DNA from: Akkermansiaceae bacterium UBA1518 | GTDB lineage: Bacteria; Verrucomicrobiota; Verrucomicrobiia; Verrucomicrobiales; Akkermansiaceae | NCBI GenBank assembly: GCA_002323895.1 | Contig: DCQM01000184.1 | Coordinates: 51,899 to 115,898, forward strand | Reading direction: 5' to 3' | DNA length: 64,000 bases | Shown here: positions 45,295 to 53,791 of the stretch, piece by piece | Numbering within the stretch: the first letter of the stretch is position 1 | Layout of the letters: the number at the start of each line of letters is the position of its first letter | Made by a program: the position numbers and the translations under genes | Notes under the pieces: model-generated | What the model saw: the letters and a program-made list of their open reading frames with translations, nothing else | What the model was told of the DNA's origin: nothing | The model's database searches: none

Positions 45295-46205
45295 CGATGC
45301 TTCAGCATCGAACGGATACGGGCATCAAGTTCTTCCAATCTTGGCGTCGACACTCCAGCCGCTTTAGCACGGCGCAAAGGCTCGCCCCAGATTGCCTCCA
45401 CCTCAACAGGGGAGCCATTTACGAAATCAATCATACTGGAAGGCCGGTAGTCTTTCATCGGGTAAGTTCGCTCAATCTGAAATTCTACGAATTCATCTTC
45501 AATCTCGAAGCCCAAGGACGCTGCGGATCTTGTAACCTCAAACATTAGTTCTCGCACGCGATCCTTACCATCGGGTTGTGCGAGGAGCTCTCCCGTATCA
45601 ATACCTCCCTCCGTAATACAAAGACCATTGAAAGGAATATTCCAAACTAGCTTGCGCCACTGAGCCTCCGCAAAATTCTCGGCCATTTCGCAGACCACAT
45701 TAGCATCCTGAAAAACAGCAACCAATTCACGAAGACGATCGGTCACACCTGGAACAGCTTCACCCATCGCGATCATCCCACCACCGGTATGACGAATCAG
45801 CCCAGCCTCTATCCGGTTAATGCAGACAAAACACATGACACCAAGGACTCGATTAATGCCGAAGAGCTCCCCGAGCGCCTCAGTATTTCCGAGACCATTT
45901 TGCAAAGTTACAATGACAGTCTCTTGATGAAGCATAGGCCGAATCACTTCCTCAAAGGAATGATTCGAGGTCGCCTTCCAAGCTACGATAACAACGTCGA
46001 CGGGCCCGATTTCCTCGGACGTTGTAGCACAAGTTACTTCAGGCAATTCAAAATCGCCATCGATACTCTCAACAACAAGCCCTTGTTTGTTCACGACTTC
46101 ATAGTCCGAACGCAGCAAAAATCGCACATTATTCCCGGCAGTAGCTAACCTTCCACCATAGTAACTACCAACTGCTCCCGCTCCGACAATCGCAAAACTT
46201 CTCAT
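45291..46205 (-). CDS. Ketopantoate reductase family protein (2-dehydropantoate 2-reductase)
   Basis: A 304-residue NADPH-dependent reductase of the ApbA/PanE family. The nucleotide motif is VGAGAVGSYYGGRLA. The catalytic Lys is in AQWRKLVWNIPFN, and the substrate-binding segment is DYRPSSMIDFVNGSPVEVEAIWG. It would make pantoate for coenzyme A. Related members reduce other keto acids, so the panE assignment is probable, not certain. It overlaps the upstream histone-deacetylase-like gene by the ATGA motif. Confidence 0.9.
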   Translation of the reverse strand: MRSFAIVGAGAVGSYYGGRLATAGNNVRFLLRSDYEVVNKQGLVVESIDGDFELPEVTCATTSEEIGPVDVVIVAWKATSNHSFEEVIRPMLHQETVIVTLQNGLGNTEALGELFGINRVLGVMCFVCINRIEAGLIRHTGGGMIAMGEAVPGVTDRLRELVAVFQDANVVCEMAENFAEAQWRKLVWNIPFNGLCITEGGIDTGELLAQPDGKDRVRELMFEVTRSAASLGFEIEDEFVEFQIERTYPMKDYRPSSMIDFVNGSPVEVEAIWGEPLRRAKAAGVSTPRLEELDARIRSMLKHR

Positions 46206-47113
46206 CTTCCCAATTCGCGAGCCACTCTAGCTGCGGTTGCGATGGTGTTGCGGTGGATTTTAGCGGTGTATTCTGGCTGTCGGTTATAGCCCCCGCCATA
46301 AAGAATCGCCACCGGAATCCGATTGCCCATGAAAGCACGCAGAATGACCTCGTCTCGCCGAATAAAGTCTTTCAAATCTAGCAACATTTGCCCCATTCGG
46401 TCGTTGCGGTGATTATCAGCGCCAGCAATCCAAATAACGAGATCTGGAGAAAAAACATCCAGCGCAGCAGCGAGGGTGTTAAAAAGTTGCTTGAGATACA
46501 TCTCTCCTTCGACATAGCGGACGGTCTCGACATCCATCGAGCCATTGATCTTATTACTCGGCGAATGCTTCCCAACGTGGATCGAATAGGTGAACACATT
46601 CGGATCATCCGCCAAAATACTGTTAGTCCCATTTCCCTGGTGGGCATCAGTATCAACAACCATAACCTTGATTCCAGGGCGATAGACCTGAAGGTCCCGA
46701 ATCGCAATGGCGACGTCATTGAACACACAATATCCCTCACCACGGTTCTGGAACGAATGGTGGGTTCCTCCAGCGAGAACAGCTGCCACTCCATCCTGAA
46801 GAGCGGCATGACAAGCCTGACGGGTCGCTTCCACTTCAGTCGCACTTCGATGATAAAGCTTTGGGGTCACGGGAAATCCGAGAAGTATCTGCTCTTTCCG
46901 ATCCAACTGCCCGTAGTAGATTTTTGAGAGGTAGTCATGATCGTGAACCCTCCTCAAAACGTGGCTATCAGCCTCATTCACTTCGACAATATCTTCTCCT
47001 TTCACGATACCACTACCCACTAGCATATCCTTGGAGACCTCGAATTTGTCCATCGGGAAAGGGTGTCCGTTGGGTAATTCGAGGAAAAATTCAGAAGAGT
47101 AAAAGCAGCGCAT
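46202..47113 (-). CDS. Histone deacetylase-like amidohydrolase
   Basis: A 303-residue zinc enzyme of the arginase/deacetylase fold. The active site is visible: HH in GGTHHSFQNRGEGYCVFND, zinc ligands Asp and His in VDTDAHQGNG, and Asp in AGADNHRND. Bacterial members deacetylate acetyl-CoA synthetase (AcuC), polyamines or other small molecules; there are no histones. Genuine AcuC context (acuA, acs) is absent. It overlaps the ketopantoate reductase gene by 4 bp. Confidence 0.9.
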   Translation of the reverse strand: MRCFYSSEFFLELPNGHPFPMDKFEVSKDMLVGSGIVKGEDIVEVNEADSHVLRRVHDHDYLSKIYYGQLDRKEQILLGFPVTPKLYHRSATEVEATRQACHAALQDGVAAVLAGGTHHSFQNRGEGYCVFNDVAIAIRDLQVYRPGIKVMVVDTDAHQGNGTNSILADDPNVFTYSIHVGKHSPSNKINGSMDVETVRYVEGEMYLKQLFNTLAAALDVFSPDLVIWIAGADNHRNDRMGQMLLDLKDFIRRDEVILRAFMGNRIPVAILYGGGYNRQPEYTAKIHRNTIATAARVARELGR

Positions 47114-47215
47114 TTCGTTCTGGGGCTACTTTCACGCGCCGAAGCCCCGCCTGCAAGCACAGACCACGATTGACTCATCACTGAAAATATATGGAAATCC
47201 GTCCGCGCTTCCAAG

Positions 47216-48016
47216 GTGACCATCAAATTATTCATTACTTTAAGTTTATTGGCTTTTCCGCTCTTAGGGCAGAACTGGCCGAAGATCACAGTGGTGCCTG
47301 CTCCAAAAAATCCCTTCAAACTCCAAAAAACCACCTCATACCCTTGGAGAAAGTCAATTACTGCGACTGTTTTTTGGATCGGGGAAAAACCGACGCAAAA
47401 TAACCCAACTCCGAACAATAAGTCCTCGTGGGATGTCAACTGGCAGAAAAACTATGGAGGCTTTGACAACCCTGACCCGAAGGCCCGTCTCGGATACCTT
47501 CCCCGCGGCTTAAATCCGGGGCAAAACCCTTTTTACGTCGCGCTCCCTTACAACGACTGCCTGAACCATCGGATGCACAAACCGGAAGCAGCACGTGTGA
47601 TCCCTTGGTGGAATCGGATCAATCGCAAACCTGGAGAATCCGCCTGCAAAGGCCGTTGGGTTCAAATTTATTGCGCCAAAACCCGAAGAGTCTGTTACGC
47701 GCAATGGGAAGATTGTGGCCCCTTCGTGACTGATGACTGGCAATATGTTTTCGGTAACAAACGCCCTAAAAACAGGAATAACCAAGGTGCAGGAATCGAC
47801 CTTTCCCCCGCTGTCAGAGACTACCTTGGCATAGGCAATAAGGCTATCGTGCACTGGCGCTTCATCGAATATACCAGAATTCCAAGAACTGGCCCTTGGA
47901 CGAGGTATGGGAGAAACAATCCCTTCGTTAATCCTGCGGTCGACGATTCTCTCAAAGAGAGAGATCGTTACATGAAATATCTCCAGCAAAGATCGAAGAG
48001 GACGCCCAATAATTAG
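47216..48016 (+). CDS. Secreted double-psi beta-barrel-like protein
   Basis: A 266-residue exported protein from a GTG at 47216 with a signal peptide (about 1-18, LLAFPLLGQ). The central part, with CKGRWVQIYC, CYAQWEDCGPF and GAGIDLSPAVRDYLGI followed by HWRFIEY, resembles the double-psi barrel of RlpA/expansin-like proteins. Several Cys may form disulfides. The C-terminal 40 residues are basic. The function is unknown; cell-wall binding or lysis is possible by fold only. A 70-residue frame at 47191 on the same strand is a shadow. Confidence 0.6.
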   Translation: MTIKLFITLSLLAFPLLGQNWPKITVVPAPKNPFKLQKTTSYPWRKSITATVFWIGEKPTQNNPTPNNKSSWDVNWQKNYGGFDNPDPKARLGYLPRGLNPGQNPFYVALPYNDCLNHRMHKPEAARVIPWWNRINRKPGESACKGRWVQIYCAKTRRVCYAQWEDCGPFVTDDWQYVFGNKRPKNRNNQGAGIDLSPAVRDYLGIGNKAIVHWRFIEYTRIPRTGPWTRYGRNNPFVNPAVDDSLKERDRYMKYLQQRSKRTPNN

Positions 48017-48140
48017 CGCTAGAAAAAATATTCTTCCCAGGCGCACCTGAACCGCTCGACCAATAACTTGCCTTCCCCTGAGCTAATTAACCTCCACGAA
48101 CTCCTCTTTGATATTTCCAAATACAGGCCACAATAACCAT

Positions 48141-49025
48141 GTGAAAGTTCAATTTTCCTCTCTCCTTCTGGCCTCCACTCTTTTTGTAAACGCTAGAATT
48201 GATCCTGAGCCGGAAAATCGCTCACCAATGACGGCAATGCCCGGACGTTTCGGAGTCCTCTTCGGAGGGGCCTCGGAGGAAAGTGGAGGCAGTAACTTTA
48301 ACTGGGAACAACTCACCCTGCAAGGTGGATTCGGTCTAAGAAAGGAGCTCAACAACGAGCTCAAACTTTTTTACGGAATAAACTACCGCTTTACTCGTAT
48401 CGATGAGGGCGATTTCTCCTCCGGAGCAGATTTATCTCATCTGCACGACCTTATCGTCCCCTTCTCTTTCATTTACGATTCGGCAAACTCCCCTTGGTCT
48501 TTATTTGCCCAGATCTCCGGTCAGCTCGCAACCGATTTTAGTGATATCACCAGCGATGATTTCGATTACTCGGCCCGCCTTGGCGCGCAATACAAATTCT
48601 CCAACGCCTTCTCGCTTAACTTCGGAGCCGCACGAGTGCGGAATTTTGGCGATGCTATGGTTCTTCCAGCGCTTGGATGCACTTGGCAACCCGCCAAAGA
48701 TTGGTCCTTCACCCTTCTCGGCCCCCGAATCACGCTTTCCCACCAAATCAACAATCACCTTATCATCCGCGGTGGCGGATTCCCGACCGGAGGGCTCTGG
48801 AATATCGAGGATGATACTGGAAACTCCGTTGATTACGGATTCGCCAGCTACAACGCCGGGATTGGCATCGATTTTAAATTGAGGCGCGGAATTTGGCTCA
48901 CCGCTTGGGCTGGAGCAAACTTCGTTAACCAATTACGCGCCGAAACAAACGGTGACACCCTTTTTAAAGAGGACCTCGATAACGGCCTCTTCGGCTACCT
49001 AGGCATCAACCTTTACGAGTGGTAA
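48141..49025 (+). CDS. Outer-membrane beta-barrel-like protein (DUF6268-like)
   Basis: A 294-residue protein from a GTG at 48141 with a signal peptide ending near VNA. Alternating hydrophobic/polar strands (LKLFYGINYRFTRI; SWSLF-type turns; RGIWLTAWAGANFVNQL) and the C-terminal aromatic ending LGINLYEW are typical of outer-membrane barrels. I read it as DUF6268-like, which is common in PVC bacteria. The function is not known. Confidence 0.65.
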   Translation: MKVQFSSLLLASTLFVNARIDPEPENRSPMTAMPGRFGVLFGGASEESGGSNFNWEQLTLQGGFGLRKELNNELKLFYGINYRFTRIDEGDFSSGADLSHLHDLIVPFSFIYDSANSPWSLFAQISGQLATDFSDITSDDFDYSARLGAQYKFSNAFSLNFGAARVRNFGDAMVLPALGCTWQPAKDWSFTLLGPRITLSHQINNHLIIRGGGFPTGGLWNIEDDTGNSVDYGFASYNAGIGIDFKLRRGIWLTAWAGANFVNQLRAETNGDTLFKEDLDNGLFGYLGINLYEW

Positions 49026-49045
49026 GCTCCCCCGGCTAAAATAAG

Positions 49046-49075
49046 AAAAGGACGGCTCCAAAGAGCCGCCCTTTT
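49046..49075 (+). terminator. Rho-independent terminator after the barrel gene
   Basis: AAAAGG and CGGCTC (49046-49058, one mismatch between) pair with GAGCCG and CCTTTT (49063-49075) over a 4-nt loop CAAA. The A-rich left flank makes it possibly bidirectional. Confidence 0.8.
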
Positions 49076-49237
49076 CGCACACACAATCGACAATGACAGC
49101 AGAGCAACAAACAGAACCCTGCCCTGTCTCAATTTCTACTGCAGCTCGCATGCCAGCTCTTCTTTAATTATAAACCTGCTGGTAATGAATTTCATTCCGG
49201 CTCACAACTCGACCAGTTCATGACGCTTTACCTCAAA

Positions 49238-50149
49238 ATGAAGACCATATTTGTTGCTCTTACCTTAATCATCCCGTCTTACGCTCAAGGCCCGGGGGTT
49301 TCCATTTTTGAACAATCTCGTAATGGAATACGCGCCGAAGAAACAAGAATTAGCAAGCAGGCCGAGAAACTCTTCCAAGACGGGAAATTGCTAGGCCTTG
49401 AGGCTATCGGGGAACTCATCAAGTCTCCTTGCCCAATTAAGATAGAGCTTCCTATTGCCCACAAAAATGCACTCACACCCACTCAGGTTGCCGAGCGCGC
49501 TAAGGCGAGCGGATACCGAGTCGGCTGGGCTTACCTTTGTAACGACTGCGACAATTGGCATATTAATCTCGCAGGGGGATATGCCCTTACAGACGATGGA
49601 GTTTTAGGCACCTGCTCTCACGTCATTAATATGGATAATAAAAAAATGCGTAAAGGAGGGCTCATCGCGGTTGACCATTCTGGAAAGGTTTACCCGGTTA
49701 CCTCGATTCTCGCAAATGACAAAAAAATCGATGGCGCCCTCATCAAGATCGAAACCACAACAACCCATCTTCCACTCAACGACCAGATTGCCCCTGGGGA
49801 CTCTGCCTTTTGCCTGAGTCGCCCACTGAAACAGGGACAATACTTTTCTCAAGGCATGGTAAACCGTTTCTACTGGAACAATGAGAAGCGTGGAGACGAT
49901 CCAAATTCTATCAAAGCTCTTGGCGCCCTAAAACTCAATGTCAGCAGCCGCTGGGCCCCTGGATCCAGCGGATCCGCCGTCCTAGACACTTTTGGCAATG
50001 CTATCGGCCACGTCGCTACCATCAGCACGATGGACAATGGAGGCTCTCGCAAGGATAACGAAAAAGGACGCACTCTCATTACCCTACATTCCGCCACTCC
50101 AGCACGCGCCATGATGGCTCTTGCCCGGCTTTCTGAAGACCAAGACTAA
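49238..50149 (+). CDS. Secreted trypsin-like serine protease
   Basis: From the ATG at 49238 (another in-frame start is at 49220) the protein has about 303 residues and a signal peptide (MKTIFVALTLIIPSYAQ). A chymotrypsin-fold triad is visible: His in GTCSHVI, Asp in KKIDGALIKIE and Ser in GSSGSAVLD. A CNDC pair just before the catalytic His could form a disulfide or metal site. There is no PDZ domain, unlike DegP. Substrates are unknown. Confidence 0.78.
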   Translation: MKTIFVALTLIIPSYAQGPGVSIFEQSRNGIRAEETRISKQAEKLFQDGKLLGLEAIGELIKSPCPIKIELPIAHKNALTPTQVAERAKASGYRVGWAYLCNDCDNWHINLAGGYALTDDGVLGTCSHVINMDNKKMRKGGLIAVDHSGKVYPVTSILANDKKIDGALIKIETTTTHLPLNDQIAPGDSAFCLSRPLKQGQYFSQGMVNRFYWNNEKRGDDPNSIKALGALKLNVSSRWAPGSSGSAVLDTFGNAIGHVATISTMDNGGSRKDNEKGRTLITLHSATPARAMMALARLSEDQD

Positions 50150-50158
50150 AAGGCGCAC

Positions 50159-51085
50159 ATGCCAAACCCACTTATCATTACCCAAGGCGATCCGGCTGGA
50201 ATTGGTCCAGAATTGGTGATTAAACTTCTCGCTAATCCACCCTGCCCAAATCTTAAAGTCATCGGTTGTGGCAATCACCTGTCGCGAATCGCCTCCCAAC
50301 TGCAGCTTCCCTTTTCAGACGATCATCTGATTGATCTACCCCTTTCCGAATCCATCAAAATGGGTGAGATTTCACCTGTGGCCGGAGAACATTCCTTCGC
50401 CTGCCTCGAGGCTGCTGTCGAAGGAGCAATGGACGGGACTTTTAGCGGAGTCATCACCAACCCGATCCACAAAGAAGCTTGGTATCGCGCAGGTAAATTT
50501 TATCCCGGCCACACCGAATACCTCGTCGAAAAAACCTCTTCACCTGACCACGCTATGATGCTTACTTCAGATGAAATCACGTGCTCTCTTGTCACCACCC
50601 ATGTCTCTCTTGCCAGCGTTCCGGAACTTCTTGAAGAAAAGCGTATGCTTGAGGTCATCACCCTCACCCATAAGGCAATCAGCACGATTAGGGGACAGCC
50701 TGCGCGCCTCGCCATGCCAGGACTAAACCCCCACGCCGGCGAGGGAGGACTCTTTGGCAGCGAGGAAATTGAACTCATCATTCCTGTTCTTGAGAAAGCC
50801 CGCTCAAGAGGCATCAATATCGTCGGACCGCTTTCACCCGACACCGCCTTTCTTCCTGCCATCAGACAAGATATTGACGCTTACATTTGCCTCTACCACG
50901 ACCAAGGCCTCATCCCACTCAAAACACTTGCCTTTGACCTTGGTGTAAACGTCACCCTAGGCCTCCCAATCGTACGCACCTCTGTCGATCACGGCACCGC
51001 CTTTGATATTGCTGGACAAGGAATCGCCTCTGTTAGCTCGCTTATTGAAGCTACAAAGCTCGCCCAAAAACTTACCGCGTCATAA
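50159..51085 (+). CDS. pdxA: 4-hydroxythreonine-4-phosphate dehydrogenase
   Basis: A 308-residue enzyme of pyridoxal 5'-phosphate synthesis that oxidises and decarboxylates 4-phosphohydroxythreonine. Motifs are TQGDPAGIGPELVIKLL, TNPIHKEAWYRAG, HTEYLVEK, LNPHAGEGGLFG, and the closing YHDQGLIPLKTL and VRTSVDHGTAFDIAG, with metal-binding His residues. It starts 9 bp after the protease gene. Confidence 0.95.
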   Translation: MPNPLIITQGDPAGIGPELVIKLLANPPCPNLKVIGCGNHLSRIASQLQLPFSDDHLIDLPLSESIKMGEISPVAGEHSFACLEAAVEGAMDGTFSGVITNPIHKEAWYRAGKFYPGHTEYLVEKTSSPDHAMMLTSDEITCSLVTTHVSLASVPELLEEKRMLEVITLTHKAISTIRGQPARLAMPGLNPHAGEGGLFGSEEIELIIPVLEKARSRGINIVGPLSPDTAFLPAIRQDIDAYICLYHDQGLIPLKTLAFDLGVNVTLGLPIVRTSVDHGTAFDIAGQGIASVSSLIEATKLAQKLTAS

Positions 51086-51256
51086 CGTCGTGACAATTTG
51101 ACCCCAACTGCGTCATTTTGTAATTAATAGTTGTTTCAAGAACAACGACTGAAAGATCTTTTGCCCGTAGTTAAAGGATTCGAAATGATTTTAGAGAAAT
51201 TGGTCTACGTCCTGCCAGGAAGGGTAGATGTAAACAAAAAACTCAATACCAAATCA

Positions 51257-51646
51257 ATGAATCTGACCCGCTATAATCCTAATCGCTTCTTCGGAAATCT
51301 CGATGATTTCCTCAATCAAACTCTCCGCAGCTTTAGCCCATCACCCATTACCCCCGCCTCTGGAGCTTACCGCTACGAAGAAAAGGATTGCTATCGGCTT
51401 CGGCTAAATCTCCCTGGCTTTACTCGTAAAGAAATCGCCATCTCTCTTGAAAAGAAGTTGCTGACCATCATCGCAAAAAGTGAACGAGAAGATGCTTTTT
51501 TCTCCAGCTTCGAGCGCTCATACGACCTACCCAAAAACATCAACCCAAACGGCATCAACGCCAAACTTGAAAACGGCGTTCTCGATCTCAGTTTTAAAAA
51601 GCTCATCGATCAGGAGCCAAAGGTTCGCAAAATCAAAATTTGCTAA
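51257..51646 (+). CDS. Hsp20/alpha-crystallin-type small heat shock protein (copy 1)
   Basis: About 129 residues. An N-terminal helix-rich segment (NRFFGNLDDFLNQTL) is followed by the alpha-crystallin domain with YRLRLNLPGFTRKEIAISLEKKLLTI and the family's A-x-x-x-n-G-v-L motif (NAKLENGVLDLSF). These chaperones hold denatured proteins in large oligomers. The ATG at 51257 fits homologues; a frame from 51131 is longer but non-homologous. It is followed by copy 2 after 24 bp. Confidence 0.88.
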   Translation: MNLTRYNPNRFFGNLDDFLNQTLRSFSPSPITPASGAYRYEEKDCYRLRLNLPGFTRKEIAISLEKKLLTIIAKSEREDAFFSSFERSYDLPKNINPNGINAKLENGVLDLSFKKLIDQEPKVRKIKIC

Positions 51647-51670
51647 TTCAAAATTCAAAGAAATAAGACC

Positions 51671-52006
51671 ATGAAAACTCCAATCCCAACCGAACGACCA
51701 AATTTTAAAACTCGCGCCCACAAAGAGGGCTTTAACATCGACATTTCCCTCCCAGGCGTCAAAAAAAATGACCTTGAGGTGTCCCTTGCTAAGCGGCTCC
51801 TTAGGATCAACGGAATTCGCAAGGAGCTTGAAGGCAACTTTGAACGACATGAGCAGGAAGCTCTCCGCTTCGAACTCAAAGTCGAAATCCATGAAGACGT
51901 CGATGACAAAAAGATCCAGGTCAGCCATCGCGATGGCGTTCTCACCCTCTCACTCAAAAAGCGACCAGAGCTTGCTCCACGGAAAATCAATATTTTAGCC
52001 AACTAA
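51671..52006 (+). CDS. Hsp20/alpha-crystallin-type small heat shock protein (copy 2)
   Basis: A 111-residue alpha-crystallin-domain protein. NIDISLPGVKKNDLEVSLAKRLLRI and QVSHRDGVLTLSL match the family, but it lacks the N-terminal arm of the first copy and is unusually charged. The two sequences are divergent, so this is not a recent duplication. They are likely co-transcribed and may form mixed oligomers. Confidence 0.86.
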   Translation: MKTPIPTERPNFKTRAHKEGFNIDISLPGVKKNDLEVSLAKRLLRINGIRKELEGNFERHEQEALRFELKVEIHEDVDDKKIQVSHRDGVLTLSLKKRPELAPRKINILAN

Positions 52007-52157
52007 ATTCCTCAAGAGCATATTAAAGGCAATAGAGCCCCCGAAAGGAGGATCCATCTTTCATCTAGCAGCTAGAAATTCCTACCGCCCCCCTATCTCC
52101 AAGCCGATTTTTGATTCTGCATTTGTCCATTCACCCATTCCCAGCCACTTTCCCCGC

Positions 52158-52931
52158 ATGAAACTCACCTCATGGAACGTCAACGGCATACGTGCCATTC
52201 TTAAAAAGAACTTTACCGACTTCGTCCTTGAGCACGCTCCAGACATCCTTTGCCTACAAGAGACTAAAGCACGTCCCGAACAAGTCGAACTCCCGCTGGA
52301 TTTAGCTGGCTACAAAACTTACTGGAACTCCGCTGAAAAACCCGGTTACTCTGGTACCGCTATCTTCACCAAAAGCGAGCCACTCTCAGTTCGGCTCGGC
52401 ATTGGCTCGGAAAAAAGCGCCGAGGGCGACAAGGAAGGTCGCGTCATCACCCTAGAATATCCCAGCTTTTTCCTCGTCACCGTTTACACCCCAAACGCAA
52501 AGAATGAACTTGCCCGCCTCCCTTACCGGATGGAGTGGGATACAGCCTTCCGCGAATACCTACAGCTTCTCGAAGCCGAAGGAAAACCCGTCTTAGCCTG
52601 CGGAGATCTAAACGTTGCGCACCAAGAAATCGATCTTGCCCGCCCAAAAACCAATCATAGAAGCGCTGGGTTTTCTGACGAAGAACGGGCCGGTTTCACT
52701 GAACTGGTCAATGCTGGATTCATTGACACCTTCCGCTACTTCCACCCCGATCAAACCGACACCTACTCTTGGTGGAGCTACCGTGGAGGCGCGCGTGCTA
52801 ACAACGTCGGATGGCGTATCGACTACTGGATCACATCCCAATCCCTCGCCCCCAAACTTAAATCCGCCTCAATCAACGATGACATTCTTGGCTCTGACCA
52901 CTGCCCCGTAACCCTTAACATAGAGATCTAA
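52158..52931 (+). CDS. xthA: Exodeoxyribonuclease III (AP endonuclease)
   Basis: A 257-residue Mg2+-dependent base-excision repair nuclease. The catalytic segments are SWNVNGIRA, CLQETKARPEQ (metal Glu), CGDLNVAHQEIDLA, TYSWWSYRGGARANNVGWRIDYW and GSDHCPVTLNI (catalytic Asp/His). The length is normal. Confidence 0.95.
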   Translation: MKLTSWNVNGIRAILKKNFTDFVLEHAPDILCLQETKARPEQVELPLDLAGYKTYWNSAEKPGYSGTAIFTKSEPLSVRLGIGSEKSAEGDKEGRVITLEYPSFFLVTVYTPNAKNELARLPYRMEWDTAFREYLQLLEAEGKPVLACGDLNVAHQEIDLARPKTNHRSAGFSDEERAGFTELVNAGFIDTFRYFHPDQTDTYSWWSYRGGARANNVGWRIDYWITSQSLAPKLKSASINDDILGSDHCPVTLNIEI

Positions 52932-53062
52932 TCTGCGCTCTGTAACCACTACCCTAAATCAGACGCCAACTATCTTCGCCACTCCATGTGCCCTAGTGGA
53001 AAATCTTAGCTCAGATCTATCCCCCAAGGAATTCATACCACATCGAAAAGCGAAGCTTTTGA

Positions 53063-53791
53063 CTACTTCATTTTCGCTAGAAACTCGACGTTACCATCCG
53101 TCCCAGTGATCGGCGAAGTGACAACCCCACACCATTCTCGGCCTAGCTCTTCGATAATAAAAGTCCGGATCTTATCAACGGATTTTTGATGGAGCTCCGG
53201 CTCTCTCACAATCCCACCTTTCCCTACTTCTTCTCGTGAAAGTTCAAACTGAGGTTTGATGAGAGGGATAATAAAACCACCTTCCTTAAGAATGGAAAAG
53301 GCGGCGGGCAACACCTTTGTGAGGGATATGAACGATAAATCCATCACGACTAAATTCACCTTTTCCCCAATGTCTTCGACCGTGAGATTACGAGCGTTGA
53401 AACGCTCCTTAGAAAGAACACGTTCATCACTTCGTAACTTCCATACCAATTGATTGGTCCCCACATCAATAGCATGAACACGCACTGCACCTTTTTGAAG
53501 CAGGCAATCGGTAAAACCTCCCGTAGAAGCTCCTAGATCAGCACAGACCCAGCCCGTTGGATCGATCCCAAATTCGCACAAGGCCCCTTCGATTTTGAAT
53601 CCCCCGCGACCGACATACCTTGGCTTTTCCTTAACCGATAAATCCGCATCCTCAGCGATTTTTGTACTTGGTTTAGCAACACGCTCGGTTCCAGTCATGA
53701 CTTCGCCGGCCATAATCAACCGTTTCGCCTGCTCACGGGAATCACACAGTCCCCGCGACACCAACAGCGCATCTACCCTTTGCTTAGCCAT
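53063..53791 (-). CDS. tlyA: TlyA family rRNA methyltransferase
   Basis: A 242-residue protein with an N-terminal S4 RNA-binding domain (QRVDALLVSRGLCDSREQAKRLIMAGEV) and an FtsJ-like Rossmann methyltransferase domain (VCADLGASTGGFTDCLLQKGA; VVMDLSFISLTKVLPA; PLIKPQFELSREEVGKGGIVRE, read in parts). Actinobacterial TlyA 2'-O-methylates 16S and 23S rRNA. The ATG at 53791 overlaps the upstream LOG gene stop by one base (TGATG). Confidence 0.92.
   Translation of the reverse strand: MAKQRVDALLVSRGLCDSREQAKRLIMAGEVMTGTERVAKPSTKIAEDADLSVKEKPRYVGRGGFKIEGALCEFGIDPTGWVCADLGASTGGFTDCLLQKGAVRVHAIDVGTNQLVWKLRSDERVLSKERFNARNLTVEDIGEKVNLVVMDLSFISLTKVLPAAFSILKEGGFIIPLIKPQFELSREEVGKGGIVREPELHQKSVDKIRTFIIEELGREWCGVVTSPITGTDGNVEFLAKMK

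Noticed and set aside
47191..47403. 70-residue frame at the start of the barrel-like gene
   Set aside because: Alternative frame of the signal-peptide region; the other frame continues for 266 residues.
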